A stretch of DNA of 64,000 bases from Chitinophagales bacterium (GCA_020636495.1 JACJXQ010000008.1:3162001-3226000); one strand, 5' to 3'. Shown: positions 53,949 through 62,904, counted from the stretch's first letter. Notes: a model not told the origin generated them from the letters alone. Numbers and translations: made by a program.

Positions 53949-54536
53949 TTACTTGGCCTTATTCAGTGCTTTGGCGCTTTGTTTCAGCGTATTGGTCACG
54001 GCCAGCGCCCAGTCACCATAGGTTTCCGTAGTGGTCTTTTGCGCGTCTATCACGCTCTTGTCTTTCTTGTTGATGAACACCGCCCACATATACGCTTTTT
54101 TGCTGCTCAGGTAGTTGAAACACTCGGCGATATACAACAAGCCATAACCTTCGCCGGTAATATCATATTCAGACACTATCTTTTTGATATCATCCTCTGT
54201 CATCTCGAACGGTTCTGTGCCCATATGCTCGTCATATTTGGCATCTTCGTTCCTTTTGGCAGACATCTTATTCTCTACCTTAAGGTCGTCTTTCCTGTAC
54301 TTCTTTTTCCATGAGTCCATATCATCGCCACCAAAAGGATTATAGCTCCAGCGGTTCAGGCCTTTACGAACGGTCTTATCGCTCATATAAGCACCGAAGT
54401 TCAGAAAACGGGTTTGTGAATAGTCGATGCCATACCACGTAAGGCTCTCACTTTGTTTCACATCGGCCAGGGTTTGTGTTTTGCCCACAAAAGCAGCGCA
54501 TGCCAGCACCGCGGCAAACAGGATCTTTTTAAACAT
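53949..54536 (-). CDS. Secreted hypothetical protein
   Basis: 195 residues: signal peptide about 1-20 (ending GKTQ), then SLTWYGIDYSQTRFLNFGAYM, a Lys/Asp-rich middle about 75-105 and YGLLYIAECFNYLSSKKAYMWAVFINKKDKSVI. The GIDYSxxRF motif is one I associate with small secreted Bacteroidota proteins but I cannot name a family. First gene of the tight group running to 52196. Confidence 0.75.
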   Translation of the reverse strand: MFKKILFAAVLACAAFVGKTQTLADVKQSESLTWYGIDYSQTRFLNFGAYMSDKTVRKGLNRWSYNPFGGDDMDSWKKKYRKDDLKVENKMSAKRNEDAKYDEHMGTEPFEMTEDDIKKIVSEYDITGEGYGLLYIAECFNYLSSKKAYMWAVFINKKDKSVIDAQKTTTETYGDWALAVTNTLKQSAKALNKAK

Positions 54537-54658
54537 AAGGGTTAAAATTTTAGTAGGGTAAATATAATAGAGAATGTGCTAAAATCAAGGTGATAGTTGT
54601 TTCGTAAGTTTCTATATGCAACAGGGAAGCAAGGATATCATACTGAACTACTATGTGT

Positions 54659-55399
54659 TCATTCAATAAAAAACTCCAGCAGTTCCTCACCTTTCTTGTT
54701 CAGCACACGCCTTACCTCTTCGCTTATTTCGTACATATAAGTAAATATGCCGTCGTCTTTTACACGCACATACCTGCCCGGCTTGTCCATCTCAACGGCA
54801 TGTTGCGGATAGTATTTTTCAAAGTATGCTTTCACTTCTTCTTTTTCTTGCGGTATAGCATCCAGGTCTATCACCCGTTCTGTACTATCAAAAAGGTCAC
54901 CCATATCAGGACCTTCTTTTGTTTTTGTATGACCCTTGCCTAATGTACGGTAGTGTGGCGCTTCAATACGCGTCAGGTAGCTGGCATGTGCAGGCAACGC
55001 TTTATTTACCTCCTGTACAAAATACACGGCAACAGCAACATTCTCCCACGGCTGAGATTGCTTCTCCAGGTGTGTGATAACGGCGAACAGGCTCAATGCG
55101 TCTGCATCTAAAAGATAGCTCAGCATCTCGTTGACAGATGCCGGAACAAAACCTATCTTTCTCCCCTGCCAGTGCAGGGCAATGGCGCAGGAATCATATG
55201 TGTTGCCCGGCTCGCGCACCAGTTCCAGCAGGTCACCTTCATTCATACGGTCCAGCAACTGCATACCATCATAGTGGCGGAAACCCGCAACAAAGCATTG
55301 CAACAGGTATATCTTTCTGAAGTCTTTGGTAAGTGATACCGGCAGCCTGCCTATAGCTATGGAAGCCAGCAAAGTGCTCAAAAATCCCGAACGGTTCAT
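54659..55399 (-). CDS. Stand-alone HIRAN-domain protein
   Basis: 246 residues. HIRAN domain at about 32-110: LLQCFVAGFRHYDGMQLLDRMNEGDLLELVREPGNTYDSCAIALHWQGRKIGFVPASVNEMLS. HIRAN modules bind DNA ends or damaged DNA and usually sit in helicases or nucleases; here there is only an uncharacterised C-terminal part with YYPQHAVEMDKPGRYVRVKDDGIFTYMYEISEE. The first 20 residues are mildly hydrophobic but not a clear signal peptide. Single gene, role unknown. Confidence 0.85.
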   Translation of the reverse strand: MNRSGFLSTLLASIAIGRLPVSLTKDFRKIYLLQCFVAGFRHYDGMQLLDRMNEGDLLELVREPGNTYDSCAIALHWQGRKIGFVPASVNEMLSYLLDADALSLFAVITHLEKQSQPWENVAVAVYFVQEVNKALPAHASYLTRIEAPHYRTLGKGHTKTKEGPDMGDLFDSTERVIDLDAIPQEKEEVKAYFEKYYPQHAVEMDKPGRYVRVKDDGIFTYMYEISEEVRRVLNKKGEELLEFFIE

Positions 55400-55836
55400 A
55401 ATCTTTGTTTGAGGGTTATATTCAGTAAGATGAAATTATTAAAATCTGCGGTAAAAATACGTGTACCCGCTCTTTCCCACTGTTCGGCGTAGTCGCCTGA
55501 CTACATAGCTTCGGCAGCAAGTCCCCCGACTTGCGTATTACCGCATCTCGTCTTCTTGTTCAGCGTAGTCCCCTGACTTGCGTAATACCACATCTCGCCC
55601 TCTGTTTACAACGCTACCCCGTCAAACAACATCCTGCAAATCCTTTTATCCTGCAAGTCCTGATTCAGACATCCCCCCTCAAAAAGTAAGTCACAATACC
55701 ATTTTATTAATGACGGCTGCTGCGTGTATGTTCCCAATATTTGTGGTACAATATATCTGTAGTAGTTAAGGATATCTTGTACGCGGCTTCCGAAAAGCGG
55801 ACAAAAGAGTAGGAACCACATAAAAGTATTATCAGT
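55400..55836. repeat. Intergenic region with REP-like palindromes
   Basis: 437 nt, no gene. GTAGTC-GCCT-GACTAC (55490-55505), CAAGTC-CCCC-GACTTG (about 55518-55533) and GTAGTCCCCTGACTTG (about 55566-55581) are small palindromic hairpins; GACTTGCGTA at 55528 and 55575 marks a 47-nt direct repeat that continues into TACCRCATCTCG. A Bacteroidota-style TCCTGCAAATCCTTTTATCC repeat follows near 55627. These resemble REP elements. Confidence 0.6.
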
Positions 55837-56286
55837 ATGAAAAAGGTATTTTTGTTACTAATGATCTGTTTTACGACAGTTATCGGGCAGGCAAACGCTA
55901 TTGGTTTATCTATCATCATCGCTAAAGGTATCCTCGAAATTGACCCTTACACGCATGCGTATTCTTGTGTCGGCCCTAAGCATATCTGCAATATCATGAT
56001 TCGCATGGACTGGTCGCTGTCTTCTACCGCAGATGCCGGTTTATTACAAGCAGGCGAAGGCGGTGTTTTCAATAACAATGGCAGCCTCACCATCGCACTG
56101 CCTGCATCTACATTAACTGACCCCAACTGGAACCAGGTATTTGTCGGCAACTTCCTGTCACTGTCCGCCGACTACTATTTCACACCGCAAGAGCAAGCTG
56201 CATTAGGTGCAAATTGCCCGGCTATGATCCCTGCCGGCAACTATCCCTATGTTATTCAGAATAATGTAGTTGTAATTGCTATATAG
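55837..56286 (+). CDS. Secreted hypothetical protein
   Basis: 149 residues: signal peptide about 1-21 (ending ANA), then a short beta-rich domain with three Cys (YSCVGPKHIC and GANCPAMIP), so one disulfide is likely. No family recognised. It stands alone between repeat-rich spacers; a hairpin (56297-56330) follows the stop. Function unknown. Confidence 0.65.
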   Translation: MKKVFLLLMICFTTVIGQANAIGLSIIIAKGILEIDPYTHAYSCVGPKHICNIMIRMDWSLSSTADAGLLQAGEGGVFNNNGSLTIALPASTLTDPNWNQVFVGNFLSLSADYYFTPQEQAALGANCPAMIPAGNYPYVIQNNVVVIAI

Positions 56287-56383
56287 CCATGAAGACAGCC
56301 CGATGCAGCTATGCACCGCTGCATCGGGCTCATTAAAAAGAACCTTCTTTTCCCACACCATGAATACAGGGCGCATACCTGCT

Positions 56384-56432
56384 CCGGGGCAAGTTCACAG
56401 CAAACAACTGTAAGCTTGCCCCGGGCTTTTTA
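56384..56432 (+). terminator. Terminator-like hairpin
   Basis: CCGGGGCAAG (56384-56393) pairs with CTTGCCCCGG (56415-56424), followed by GCTTTTTAT. The 21-nt loop is long for a terminator, but the T run supports it. Confidence 0.5.
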
Positions 56433-56706
56433 TCCTGTACAAACCTTACCGCCGTTTCCACAACCATACACGCACACAGAATACGATCATTATTTAATTT
56501 GCTAAAAAATATATAATTTGTATTTTTGTCATTATTTAATTGACAAGATTATCGGGTTCTGCAATGAGGAACCTGATGATCATATCACAAAGCCAACCAT
56601 GAAAAATAAAACCCTTATCCTGATACACCGCAACATAATGATGATACTCCCGCCCCTGGAAAAGGGGCTTTTTATGAAATGTTAAGTACAGGAAAAACAT
56701 GGCTTC

Positions 56707-56812
56707 ACTTAACATTACTTAACAATTGCGCTGTAACTTATTCACAAACAACTACTTGCAAACGCCCGATATTGCCGTCAGTTAAACCCTCCAATACACT
56801 ACTTAACAAAAT
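56707..56812 (+). repeat. 106-nt dispersed intergenic repeat, copy B
   Basis: Gapless match to copy A (9591-9696, minus), about 75 of 106 positions identical by hand. It opens ACTTAACATTACTTAACA and closes ACTTAACAAAAT. An inverted TGTTAAGT lies 21 nt upstream. Like copy A it follows a hairpin ending in GGGCTTTTT or similar. Confidence 0.7.
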
Positions 56813-57131
56813 AGCGGCAGTTTTCAGGTATCTGATTTCGATAGCTATCGGGACACAACAAAAGATGATTGGCTCCCCTCCTGTTTTTAGGAGGGGTGAT
56901 TGGCGAACACCTCAAAGGAGTGTGAGCCAATCGGGGTGGTTAACTCGCGAACAACAAAACACCAGCCCGAACGACGTCCGGTCCGGCAGGCAACAAATCC
57001 TATTTACTCCCCGGAATAAGATCCCGCTGAAGCTGAGGGTAGGTCAGAGGGATTTATATCTACCCGAACCCGATACAAAACGATACAGAATGACACCATT
57101 TTACCTTTTAACTCTTTACTTTTAACCTGAT

Positions 57132-58232
57132 ATGCAGATAAAAGACATCATACAAGCTATTGAAACATTTGCCCCGCCCATCTACCAGGAAGGGTACGAC
57201 AACAGCGGGCTGCAGATAGGCAACCCCAACGACGAGGCCAGAGGCGTGCTCATCAGCCTGGATGTGACCGAAGCTATCCTGGACGAGGCCATACAAAAGG
57301 GCATGAATATGGTGGTAGTGCACCACCCCCTCCTCTTCAGCGGGCTGAAACAGATAAGCGGCCGCAACTATATTGAACGTATTGTGCAGAAGGCTATAAA
57401 GAATGACATCAACATATACGCCTGCCATACCAACCTGGACAATGTGCGCCACGGCGTAAATGCCAAAATAGCCGAAAAGCTGGGTTTACAGAACACGGCG
57501 ATACTCACCCCTATGGGTGAAAGCCTGTTGAAACTGTACACCTACGCCCCAAAAGATACGGCGGATAAGGTACGAGATGCCCTGTTTGCGGCAGGTGCGG
57601 GCGAGATAGGCAGGTATTACGAATGTAGTTTCAATACGCCCGGCACAGGCACTTTCCGTCCCGGCGAGGGTACTAATCCCGCTATCGGGCAGACGGGCGG
57701 ACCAAGAGAAGTCGTGGAAGAGGTAAAAATAGAGGTGCTGGTAGACAAAGCCCGCCAGGGACAGGTGCTGAAAGCGCTCTTTGCCGTCCACCCTTACGAG
57801 GAGGTAGCCTACGAGCTGGTAACCCTCCGCAACCCCAACCAGGACCTGGGCGCAGGCATGGTAGGCGAGCTGGCAGAGCCGATAGACGAACAGGACTTCC
57901 TGGCACACATAAAGAAAAACATGCATACAGAAGTGATCCGGCATACTGCGTTGAAGGGCAAAAAAGTGCGCAAAGTGGCTATTTGCGGAGGTTCGGGCAG
58001 TTTTTTACTGAAGGATGCCATCCGCTCCGGGGCCGACTTTTTCATCACGGGCGACTATAAATACCACCAGTTCTTCGATGCGGACGGGCACCTGGTCATA
58101 GCCGACATCGGGCACTACGAGAGTGAACAATTTACCTCGGAAATATTCAGAGATATTATTAATAGAAAATTTCCTAATTTTGCCACTCTTTTATCAAGTT
58201 TATCAACAAATCCGGTAAATTATTATTATTAA
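57132..58232 (+). CDS. Nif3-like dinuclear metal-centre protein
   Basis: 366 residues. The two Nif3 halves carry the metal ligands: VVHHPLLFSG (His64, His65), CHTNLDNVRHG (Asp103) and the C-terminal ADIGHYESEQF. Between them (about 125-235) lies the inserted CutA-like domain with YYECSFNTPGTGTFRPGEG and AVHPYEEVAYELV, as in the longer bacterial members. Family proteins form hexameric toroids; the reaction is still unsettled despite names such as GTP cyclohydrolase type 2. Three nt separate it from the zinc-ribbon gene, a common pairing in this phylum. Confidence 0.95.
   Translation: MQIKDIIQAIETFAPPIYQEGYDNSGLQIGNPNDEARGVLISLDVTEAILDEAIQKGMNMVVVHHPLLFSGLKQISGRNYIERIVQKAIKNDINIYACHTNLDNVRHGVNAKIAEKLGLQNTAILTPMGESLLKLYTYAPKDTADKVRDALFAAGAGEIGRYYECSFNTPGTGTFRPGEGTNPAIGQTGGPREVVEEVKIEVLVDKARQGQVLKALFAVHPYEEVAYELVTLRNPNQDLGAGMVGELAEPIDEQDFLAHIKKNMHTEVIRHTALKGKKVRKVAICGGSGSFLLKDAIRSGADFFITGDYKYHQFFDADGHLVIADIGHYESEQFTSEIFRDIINRKFPNFATLLSSLSTNPVNYYY
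58175..58182 (+). promoter_or_regulatory. Internal -7 box TAATTTTG
   Basis: Exact TAnnTTTG match inside the end of the Nif3 gene, 53 nt before the ATG of the zinc-ribbon gene; a possible extra promoter. Confidence 0.35.
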
Positions 58233-58235
58233 TAT

Positions 58236-58997
58236 ATGGCAAAAGTTAAAGAGTTTTCGGTCGAAGAAAAGCTGGTAGCAGTGCTTACTTTGCAAAAGAT
58301 CGATTCAAAGATAGACGAGATCAAAACCCTGCAAGGTGAGTTGCCAATGGAGGTGAAAGACCTGGAGGATGAGATCGAAGGCCTGCAGACCCGTATCAAC
58401 AACATAGATGCTGAAATAGAAAGCATCAACAGCTTTGTAAAGCAGAAAACAGAAGCTAAGAAAGAAGCCCAGGAGCTGATCAAGAAATATGAGAAGCAAC
58501 AGGACAACGTGAAGAACAGCCGCGAGTTTGAAGCCATCAACAAAGAGCTGGAAATGCAGGAGCTGGAAGTGAAGCTGAACGACAAGCACATTAAAGATGC
58601 AGGTTACGAGATGCGCGACCGCAACGCAGCCAAAGAAAATACCCTGGGTAAAATACAGGATGTAGAAGACAGGCTGAAGGAAAAGAAAGCAGAACTGGAG
58701 AAGATCATAGCTGAGACTGATAAAGAAGAAAAAATGCTTGCAGAGAAATCTGAAGCTGCAAAAGAAAAAGTTGACCCACGCCTGCTGACAGCATACGAGC
58801 GTATCCGTGGCAGCTACCACAACGGGCTGGCTGTTGTGCCAGTAGTGCGCGACTCATGCGGTGGTTGCTTTAACGTCATCCCTCCTCAGCGCCAGTCAGA
58901 GATCCGCCAGCACAAGAAGATCATCGTGTGCGAACACTGCGGCCGTGTGCTGGTAGATGTAGATCTGCACGAAAAAGTGAAAATAGACGGCAAGTAA
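58236..58997 (+). CDS. Coiled-coil C4-type zinc-ribbon protein
   Basis: 253 residues: a long coiled coil about 15-190 (ETL, EIE, AEI heptads) and a C-terminal zinc ribbon with CGGCFNVIPP and CEHCGRVLVD, two CxxC pairs. This is the CT398/HP0958-like family, which has been linked to flagellar or sigma-54 functions in other phyla; Bacteroidota do not use it for flagella. It is co-transcribed with Nif3 (3-nt gap) and ends at a clear terminator. Confidence 0.93.
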   Translation: MAKVKEFSVEEKLVAVLTLQKIDSKIDEIKTLQGELPMEVKDLEDEIEGLQTRINNIDAEIESINSFVKQKTEAKKEAQELIKKYEKQQDNVKNSREFEAINKELEMQELEVKLNDKHIKDAGYEMRDRNAAKENTLGKIQDVEDRLKEKKAELEKIIAETDKEEKMLAEKSEAAKEKVDPRLLTAYERIRGSYHNGLAVVPVVRDSCGGCFNVIPPQRQSEIRQHKKIIVCEHCGRVLVDVDLHEKVKIDGK

Positions 58998-59020
58998 TAT
59001 TTTCTTAGAAATACTTTAAC

Positions 59021-59056
59021 AGCACCGCCGTGGTTTTAACATAGCGGTGCTTTTTT
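59021..59056 (+). terminator. Terminator of the Nif3/zinc-ribbon operon
   Basis: AGCACCGC (59021-59028) pairs with GCGGTGCT (59044-59051), then TTTTTA. Confidence 0.85.
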
Positions 59057-59106
59057 ATTCCGGTATCCATTACCTAATTTCATATACAGCATTTACAGCC
59101 CCGCAT

Positions 59107-60468
59107 ATGAAAAAGATACTTGCAGCGATATGCATTCTTGCCCCCGCAATATTGGCCTTTACCGGTACTTACGATAATGGTATTACAACCCTACCTGCCA
59201 ATCCACAGCAACAGGGTGATGCGGAACAAGGGTATACCTACCTTACTACTGGTGACTTCCTAAAAAGTGGCCTGCCCTATGGCGCCTTTATTGCTACTAA
59301 TGGCAAAGACAAAAACAACTACCTCCAGCGCGAAGGCAAGAATGCCACGCTGGCGCATGGATATAACATGGTAGAAAAGAACGGTATTGAGATGGTGATA
59401 CCCACCTGTCTGCAATGCCATGCCGAAGAATTTGACGGACAACTGGTGATAGGGCTGGGCAATACTACGCTCGACTTCAGCAAAACATCGCACAGGGATG
59501 TAAAAACACGTATAAGCGTATTGAAGGCAATGGCACCCAAACAATATGAAGCGGCAGAACCTTTCCTTACAGCGTTTGCAGCTACCTATCCCTTATTGGA
59601 AACGGAAGTGCGTGGTATAAATCCTGCAGATGGCTTAGCGGCTGTCCTTGCGGCGCACAGGGACCCTAAAACACTGGAGTGGAATGATAGTACGATGCTT
59701 ACACTGCCCAAAGCTATCATACCAACAGACGTACCCGCATGGTGGCTGATGAAAAAGAAGAATGCTATGTTCTATACAGGTTTTGGTCGTGGCGATTTTA
59801 GCAAATTTTTGATGTTATCTAATTTACTGACTGTAAAAGATACCGCTGAGGCACGTGAGGTGAGTAGCCATTTTAGCGATGTGCTGGCTTACATCAGGTC
59901 GTTGCAACCACCAGCCTATCCTAAAGACATTAACCAAAAGCTGGCAAAAAAAGGGTGGCATATATTTAACGACAACTGTAGTGGCTGTCACGGCACTTAT
60001 GGAGATAATGGGGAGTATCCCAACCTGCTGGTCCCCACATCTATAGTCCAGACAGACTCAGTGCTATGCAATGCATTTATCGAGAACAAGCCATTCATTG
60101 ACTGGTTCAACAATAGTTGGTTTGTACAAGGTGAGAACCCGGCACAACTTGTCCCGTTTAAAGGGTACATAGCGCCTCCGCTGGACGGTATATGGGTAAC
60201 AGCCCCTTATATGCACAATGGCTCCGTACCCACTATTGAGGCTATGCTGAACAGCAGCAAACGCCCGGCTTACTGGAGCAGGGACTATAAAAACCCGGAA
60301 TATGATTACGTATCAGTTGGATGGAAATACATAGCACATGATGGTCCTGATAAAAAGAAAGTGTATGATACTACATTGCCCGGCTACGGCAATTACGGGC
60401 ACTACTTTGGCGATGGATTAAGCGATGAAGAGCGGAGTGCAGTGATAGAATACCTGAAGACATTATAA
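59107..60468 (+). CDS. Secreted diheme c-type cytochrome
   Basis: 453 residues from the ATG at 59107, which puts the signal peptide first (about 1-20). Two heme c sites: CLQCH (101-105) and CSGCH (291-295). The second half from about 275 looks like a mono-heme c domain of the peroxidase or alcohol-dehydrogenase type (NQKLAKKGWHIFNDNCSGCHGTYGDNG, then PLDGIWVTAPYMHNGSVPTIEAML, which is typical of such proteins). A periplasmic electron-transfer or oxidase-like role is inferred. It has no partner enzyme nearby. A hairpin overlaps its stop. Confidence 0.9.
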   Translation: MKKILAAICILAPAILAFTGTYDNGITTLPANPQQQGDAEQGYTYLTTGDFLKSGLPYGAFIATNGKDKNNYLQREGKNATLAHGYNMVEKNGIEMVIPTCLQCHAEEFDGQLVIGLGNTTLDFSKTSHRDVKTRISVLKAMAPKQYEAAEPFLTAFAATYPLLETEVRGINPADGLAAVLAAHRDPKTLEWNDSTMLTLPKAIIPTDVPAWWLMKKKNAMFYTGFGRGDFSKFLMLSNLLTVKDTAEAREVSSHFSDVLAYIRSLQPPAYPKDINQKLAKKGWHIFNDNCSGCHGTYGDNGEYPNLLVPTSIVQTDSVLCNAFIENKPFIDWFNNSWFVQGENPAQLVPFKGYIAPPLDGIWVTAPYMHNGSVPTIEAMLNSSKRPAYWSRDYKNPEYDYVSVGWKYIAHDGPDKKKVYDTTLPGYGNYGHYFGDGLSDEERSAVIEYLKTL

Positions 60469-60496
60469 CAAAGGGCGACATCAGTCGCCCTTTGTT
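60467..60496. terminator. Terminator overlapping the cytochrome stop codon
   Basis: AACAAAGGGCGAC, ATCA loop, GTCGCCCTTTGTT: a perfect 13-bp stem that includes the last two bases of the stop codon, followed by ATCTTATT; convergent with the hydrolase gene. Confidence 0.8.
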
Positions 60497-60513
60497 ATCT
60501 TATTCAATAATGT

Positions 60514-61929
60514 TTACTTAACGTTCTTGTCCAGCCAGTCGCCTACTATCTTCAGTACCTCGGGTTTGATGGTCTGTTCCAGCTCTGCATATTCCTGAAC
60601 GGTACAGGTATTACATTCCTGGAAGAGATGGTTGACACCATGTATTTCTTTTGTTTCATATACTTTCGACTTGCTTTTGGCCAATGCTTTTTCATAGCCG
60701 GGCAGGTTCGACTTTGATATTACCTGCATATCCCTGTCACCATTCAATGCAAGTACTTTACAACGCAGCTGCTCCAATACAGGTTGCGGGTCGTAGTGCA
60801 GAAAATAGGTCATCCACTTATTCCATACTCCTTCTACAAATTTATCAATAAACACTTGTCGGGATGCACTATCATGAATACCTGTTGTCTGTAATACAAC
60901 CTGAGAATCAGCCTGAGCCATCCAGTTATCGATGCTTACCTTCATTTTTTCTATCAGTTGTTCTTCTTTACTCGATACCAATACATCATTCACAAGAGCA
61001 CTATACAGTTCTCCATAGCTATTTGCAGCCGCCTCACTCAGGCCCATGCTTGTCAGTACAGCAATATTCTGCTCTACCATTCCCTGCGATAGCTTTATGC
61101 CTGGGCCGGCCATACAGATAATGAAATCTATATCCTTATTATCCGCCGCTACCATCTGGGCTATCATTCCACCCTCACTGTGGCCATACAGACCAATCTT
61201 CTTTTTATCTACTTCTTTTCGTGTTTTCAGGTAGGTAATAGCATCCAGTACATCTTTTGCATAATCAGCTGATGTTGCGTTAACACGGCTACCGCCTGTG
61301 CGCCCGGTACCTCGGTCGTCAACTCTGAGCACCACATAACCACGCCTGGTCAGGTAGTCCGCAACAACAGCAAATGGTTTATGCTGAAAGATCTCTTCAT
61401 CCCTGTTTTGTGCGCCCGAACCTGATATAAGTATCAATGCCGGATGTTGTTTATCATCTTTAGGTGTCGTAATAGTAGCTCCATACTCCATACTCTTGGT
61501 ACTATTATAAAACAAAACATCTTCACTATTGTAAGGGAAAGGAGGCTTAGGTGTCTGCGGACGATTGAGCTGTACCCTGCCTTCCATTCTTTTCAGGCTC
61601 AGTGGCACTCCTAACCCATTCTGTGTCCACAGGCCTTCTATCTTATTTACATCTATTACCTTGCCTATATACTCTGCATTGATATTGGTCATGCTTACAA
61701 TAAGCGTATCGTGGCTGAGTTTTGCCGATGTGCAAGGCATATCTTTGGCATTTTGCATAGGCACATCCAGCGTTGCCTTCAAATCATTATTTTCTCCGGA
61801 TATATTGAACGCCACAACCAGGTCTTTCACGCCATTCAGCGTTCCATGCCAGCTTCCTTTCAGGTCTATCTGTGCAAAAATTGTATTGAAAGTTACAATG
61901 CCGGCCAGCAGCATGATGAGTTTTTTCAT
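60514..61929 (-). CDS. Secreted alpha/beta hydrolase
   Basis: 471 residues with signal peptide about 1-19 (ending FAQ). An N-terminal beta domain (about 20-125) precedes a hydrolase core with oxyanion region LISGSGAQNRDE, nucleophile Ser251 in GHSEGGMIAQ, and acid/base residues in LNGDRDMQ and HGVNHLFQ. Substrate unknown; family members are usually called peptidase-like or acyl-transferring S9/S15-type hydrolases. It ends 33 nt from the terminator and follows the SdpI-like gene by 5 nt, so it may be part of the SdpR operon. Confidence 0.92.
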   Translation of the reverse strand: MKKLIMLLAGIVTFNTIFAQIDLKGSWHGTLNGVKDLVVAFNISGENNDLKATLDVPMQNAKDMPCTSAKLSHDTLIVSMTNINAEYIGKVIDVNKIEGLWTQNGLGVPLSLKRMEGRVQLNRPQTPKPPFPYNSEDVLFYNSTKSMEYGATITTPKDDKQHPALILISGSGAQNRDEEIFQHKPFAVVADYLTRRGYVVLRVDDRGTGRTGGSRVNATSADYAKDVLDAITYLKTRKEVDKKKIGLYGHSEGGMIAQMVAADNKDIDFIICMAGPGIKLSQGMVEQNIAVLTSMGLSEAAANSYGELYSALVNDVLVSSKEEQLIEKMKVSIDNWMAQADSQVVLQTTGIHDSASRQVFIDKFVEGVWNKWMTYFLHYDPQPVLEQLRCKVLALNGDRDMQVISKSNLPGYEKALAKSKSKVYETKEIHGVNHLFQECNTCTVQEYAELEQTIKPEVLKIVGDWLDKNVK

Positions 61930-61934
61930 TTTTT

Positions 61935-62606
61935 CTATGCTTTGTTTTTTTGAGTAGTTCTGTAAAAGTTATAAGAATATCCCACTGTAATCACCAGTAT
62001 TATCAGCACAATACCCGACATGAACATAGCGGCAATTTCAGTTTTATACACGAGGGAAACAAATGTTATCATCAATCCACCTGCAAAGAACAGTTTACCT
62101 GCCAACCTGTGCGTATGTTTCCAGTTGTCATCGTTATTCAATGTCCATGGTATGCGTACACCTACAAAACGGTTAGGCCTGATGCTGTACATAACATTGC
62201 CGATAAATATGAAGAACATTCCCGTGGCAGGCAGCACGATCTTATTGAACAACATACCATCAGGATTGATACCATTAATGATAATAGCCAATGAGATAAT
62301 ACTCATGAACAAAACCGCCACAAAAGCTATTGTATCGAACATAGGTGGCTTAACACCATGTGTTCTTTTCTTATCTAACTTATGCGCGTTCACTACTACT
62401 ATATAGGCTACAAGTGTAATTACTGTAACAATAATTGTTTGTACCAGCAAACCGTTCCTGTCGCCCCAGCCATTGGCTTGTCCGGACGCACCAAAGTGCA
62501 AGGCTATGCGCGGAGGAAGTTCATTCCACACATAACCAAGATATGCCATCGGCACCAGCAATACTATCATTGCCAGTAGATGTCTAAGAGGATTTTTTGA
62601 CTGCAT
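61935..62606 (-). CDS. SdpI-family membrane protein
   Basis: 223 residues with about six membrane segments. N-terminal DUF1648-like LPPRIALHFGASGQANGWGDRN and C-terminal SdpI motif VGVRIPWTLNNDDNWKHTHRLAGKLFF. In Bacillus SdpI gives immunity to a killing peptide and signals to SdpR; in other bacteria the pair is common without the toxin, and I see none here. It overlaps the ArsR-type regulator gene by 23 nt. Confidence 0.93.
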   Translation of the reverse strand: MQSKNPLRHLLAMIVLLVPMAYLGYVWNELPPRIALHFGASGQANGWGDRNGLLVQTIIVTVITLVAYIVVVNAHKLDKKRTHGVKPPMFDTIAFVAVLFMSIISLAIIINGINPDGMLFNKIVLPATGMFFIFIGNVMYSIRPNRFVGVRIPWTLNNDDNWKHTHRLAGKLFFAGGLMITFVSLVYKTEIAAMFMSGIVLIILVITVGYSYNFYRTTQKNKA

Positions 62607-62883
62607 GTGCTTTGAATTTTACGGTGTTCTCCGATTGAAATTGCAATACCCACTTTAGTATCTCGTCCACAACCGTGGTATTGAGGGAGTAGGTAATAAA
62701 CTGGCCCGACTTGACGGAATTGATGAGACCGGCCTGCTTGAGTATATCCAGGTGGTGAGAGATGCTGGGCTTGGAGATATCGAAATGTTCCGCTATCTCG
62801 CCAGCCGTCATATCCCGCACCTTCAGTAGCTCCAGTATCTCTCTGCGCGTCTGGTCGTTCAGTGCTTTAAAGAGATTGTTCAT
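62584..62883 (-). CDS. SdpR-like ArsR-family regulator
   Basis: 99 residues, winged helix about 3-80: FKALNDQTRREILELLKVRDMTAGEIAEHFDISKPSISHHLDILKQAGLI, with no metal-binding site. Autorepressor of the SdpR/SdpI pair by family knowledge. A 16-bp perfect palindrome lies 22 nt upstream and a near-consensus -7 box just beyond it. The downstream membrane protein could titrate it as in SdpI/SdpR. Confidence 0.92.
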   Translation of the reverse strand: MNNLFKALNDQTRREILELLKVRDMTAGEIAEHFDISKPSISHHLDILKQAGLINSVKSGQFITYSLNTTVVDEILKWVLQFQSENTVKFKAHAVKKSS

Positions 62884-62904
62884 ACAATTACCATATTTAG
62901 TTAT

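Larger units (their letters stand above)
56287..57131. other. Long intergenic region with repeats and hairpins
   Basis: 845 nt without a convincing gene; a 148-codon frame over most of it is compositionally odd and spans repeats. It holds hairpin 56297-56330 (AGCCCGATGCAG/CTGCATCGGGCT), hairpin 56384-56424 (CCGGGGCAAG/CTTGCCCCGG, then GGCTTTTT), GCCCCT-n-AGGGGCTTTTT near 56653, repeat B (56707-56812), the GATAGCTATCGGGA palindrome near 56838 and CCCCTCCTG-n5-AGGAGGGG near 56875. Confidence 0.6.

Noticed and set aside
56679..57125. 148-codon plus-strand frame
   Set aside because: Overlaps repeat B and palindromic repeats, includes low-complexity Pro/Thr runs; its only resemblance is to the 9.5-kb frame through the same repeat.
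57486..57944. 152-codon minus-strand frame inside the Nif3 gene
   Set aside because: Antisense shadow; Cys-rich and unstructured, while the plus frame has the full set of Nif3 metal ligands.
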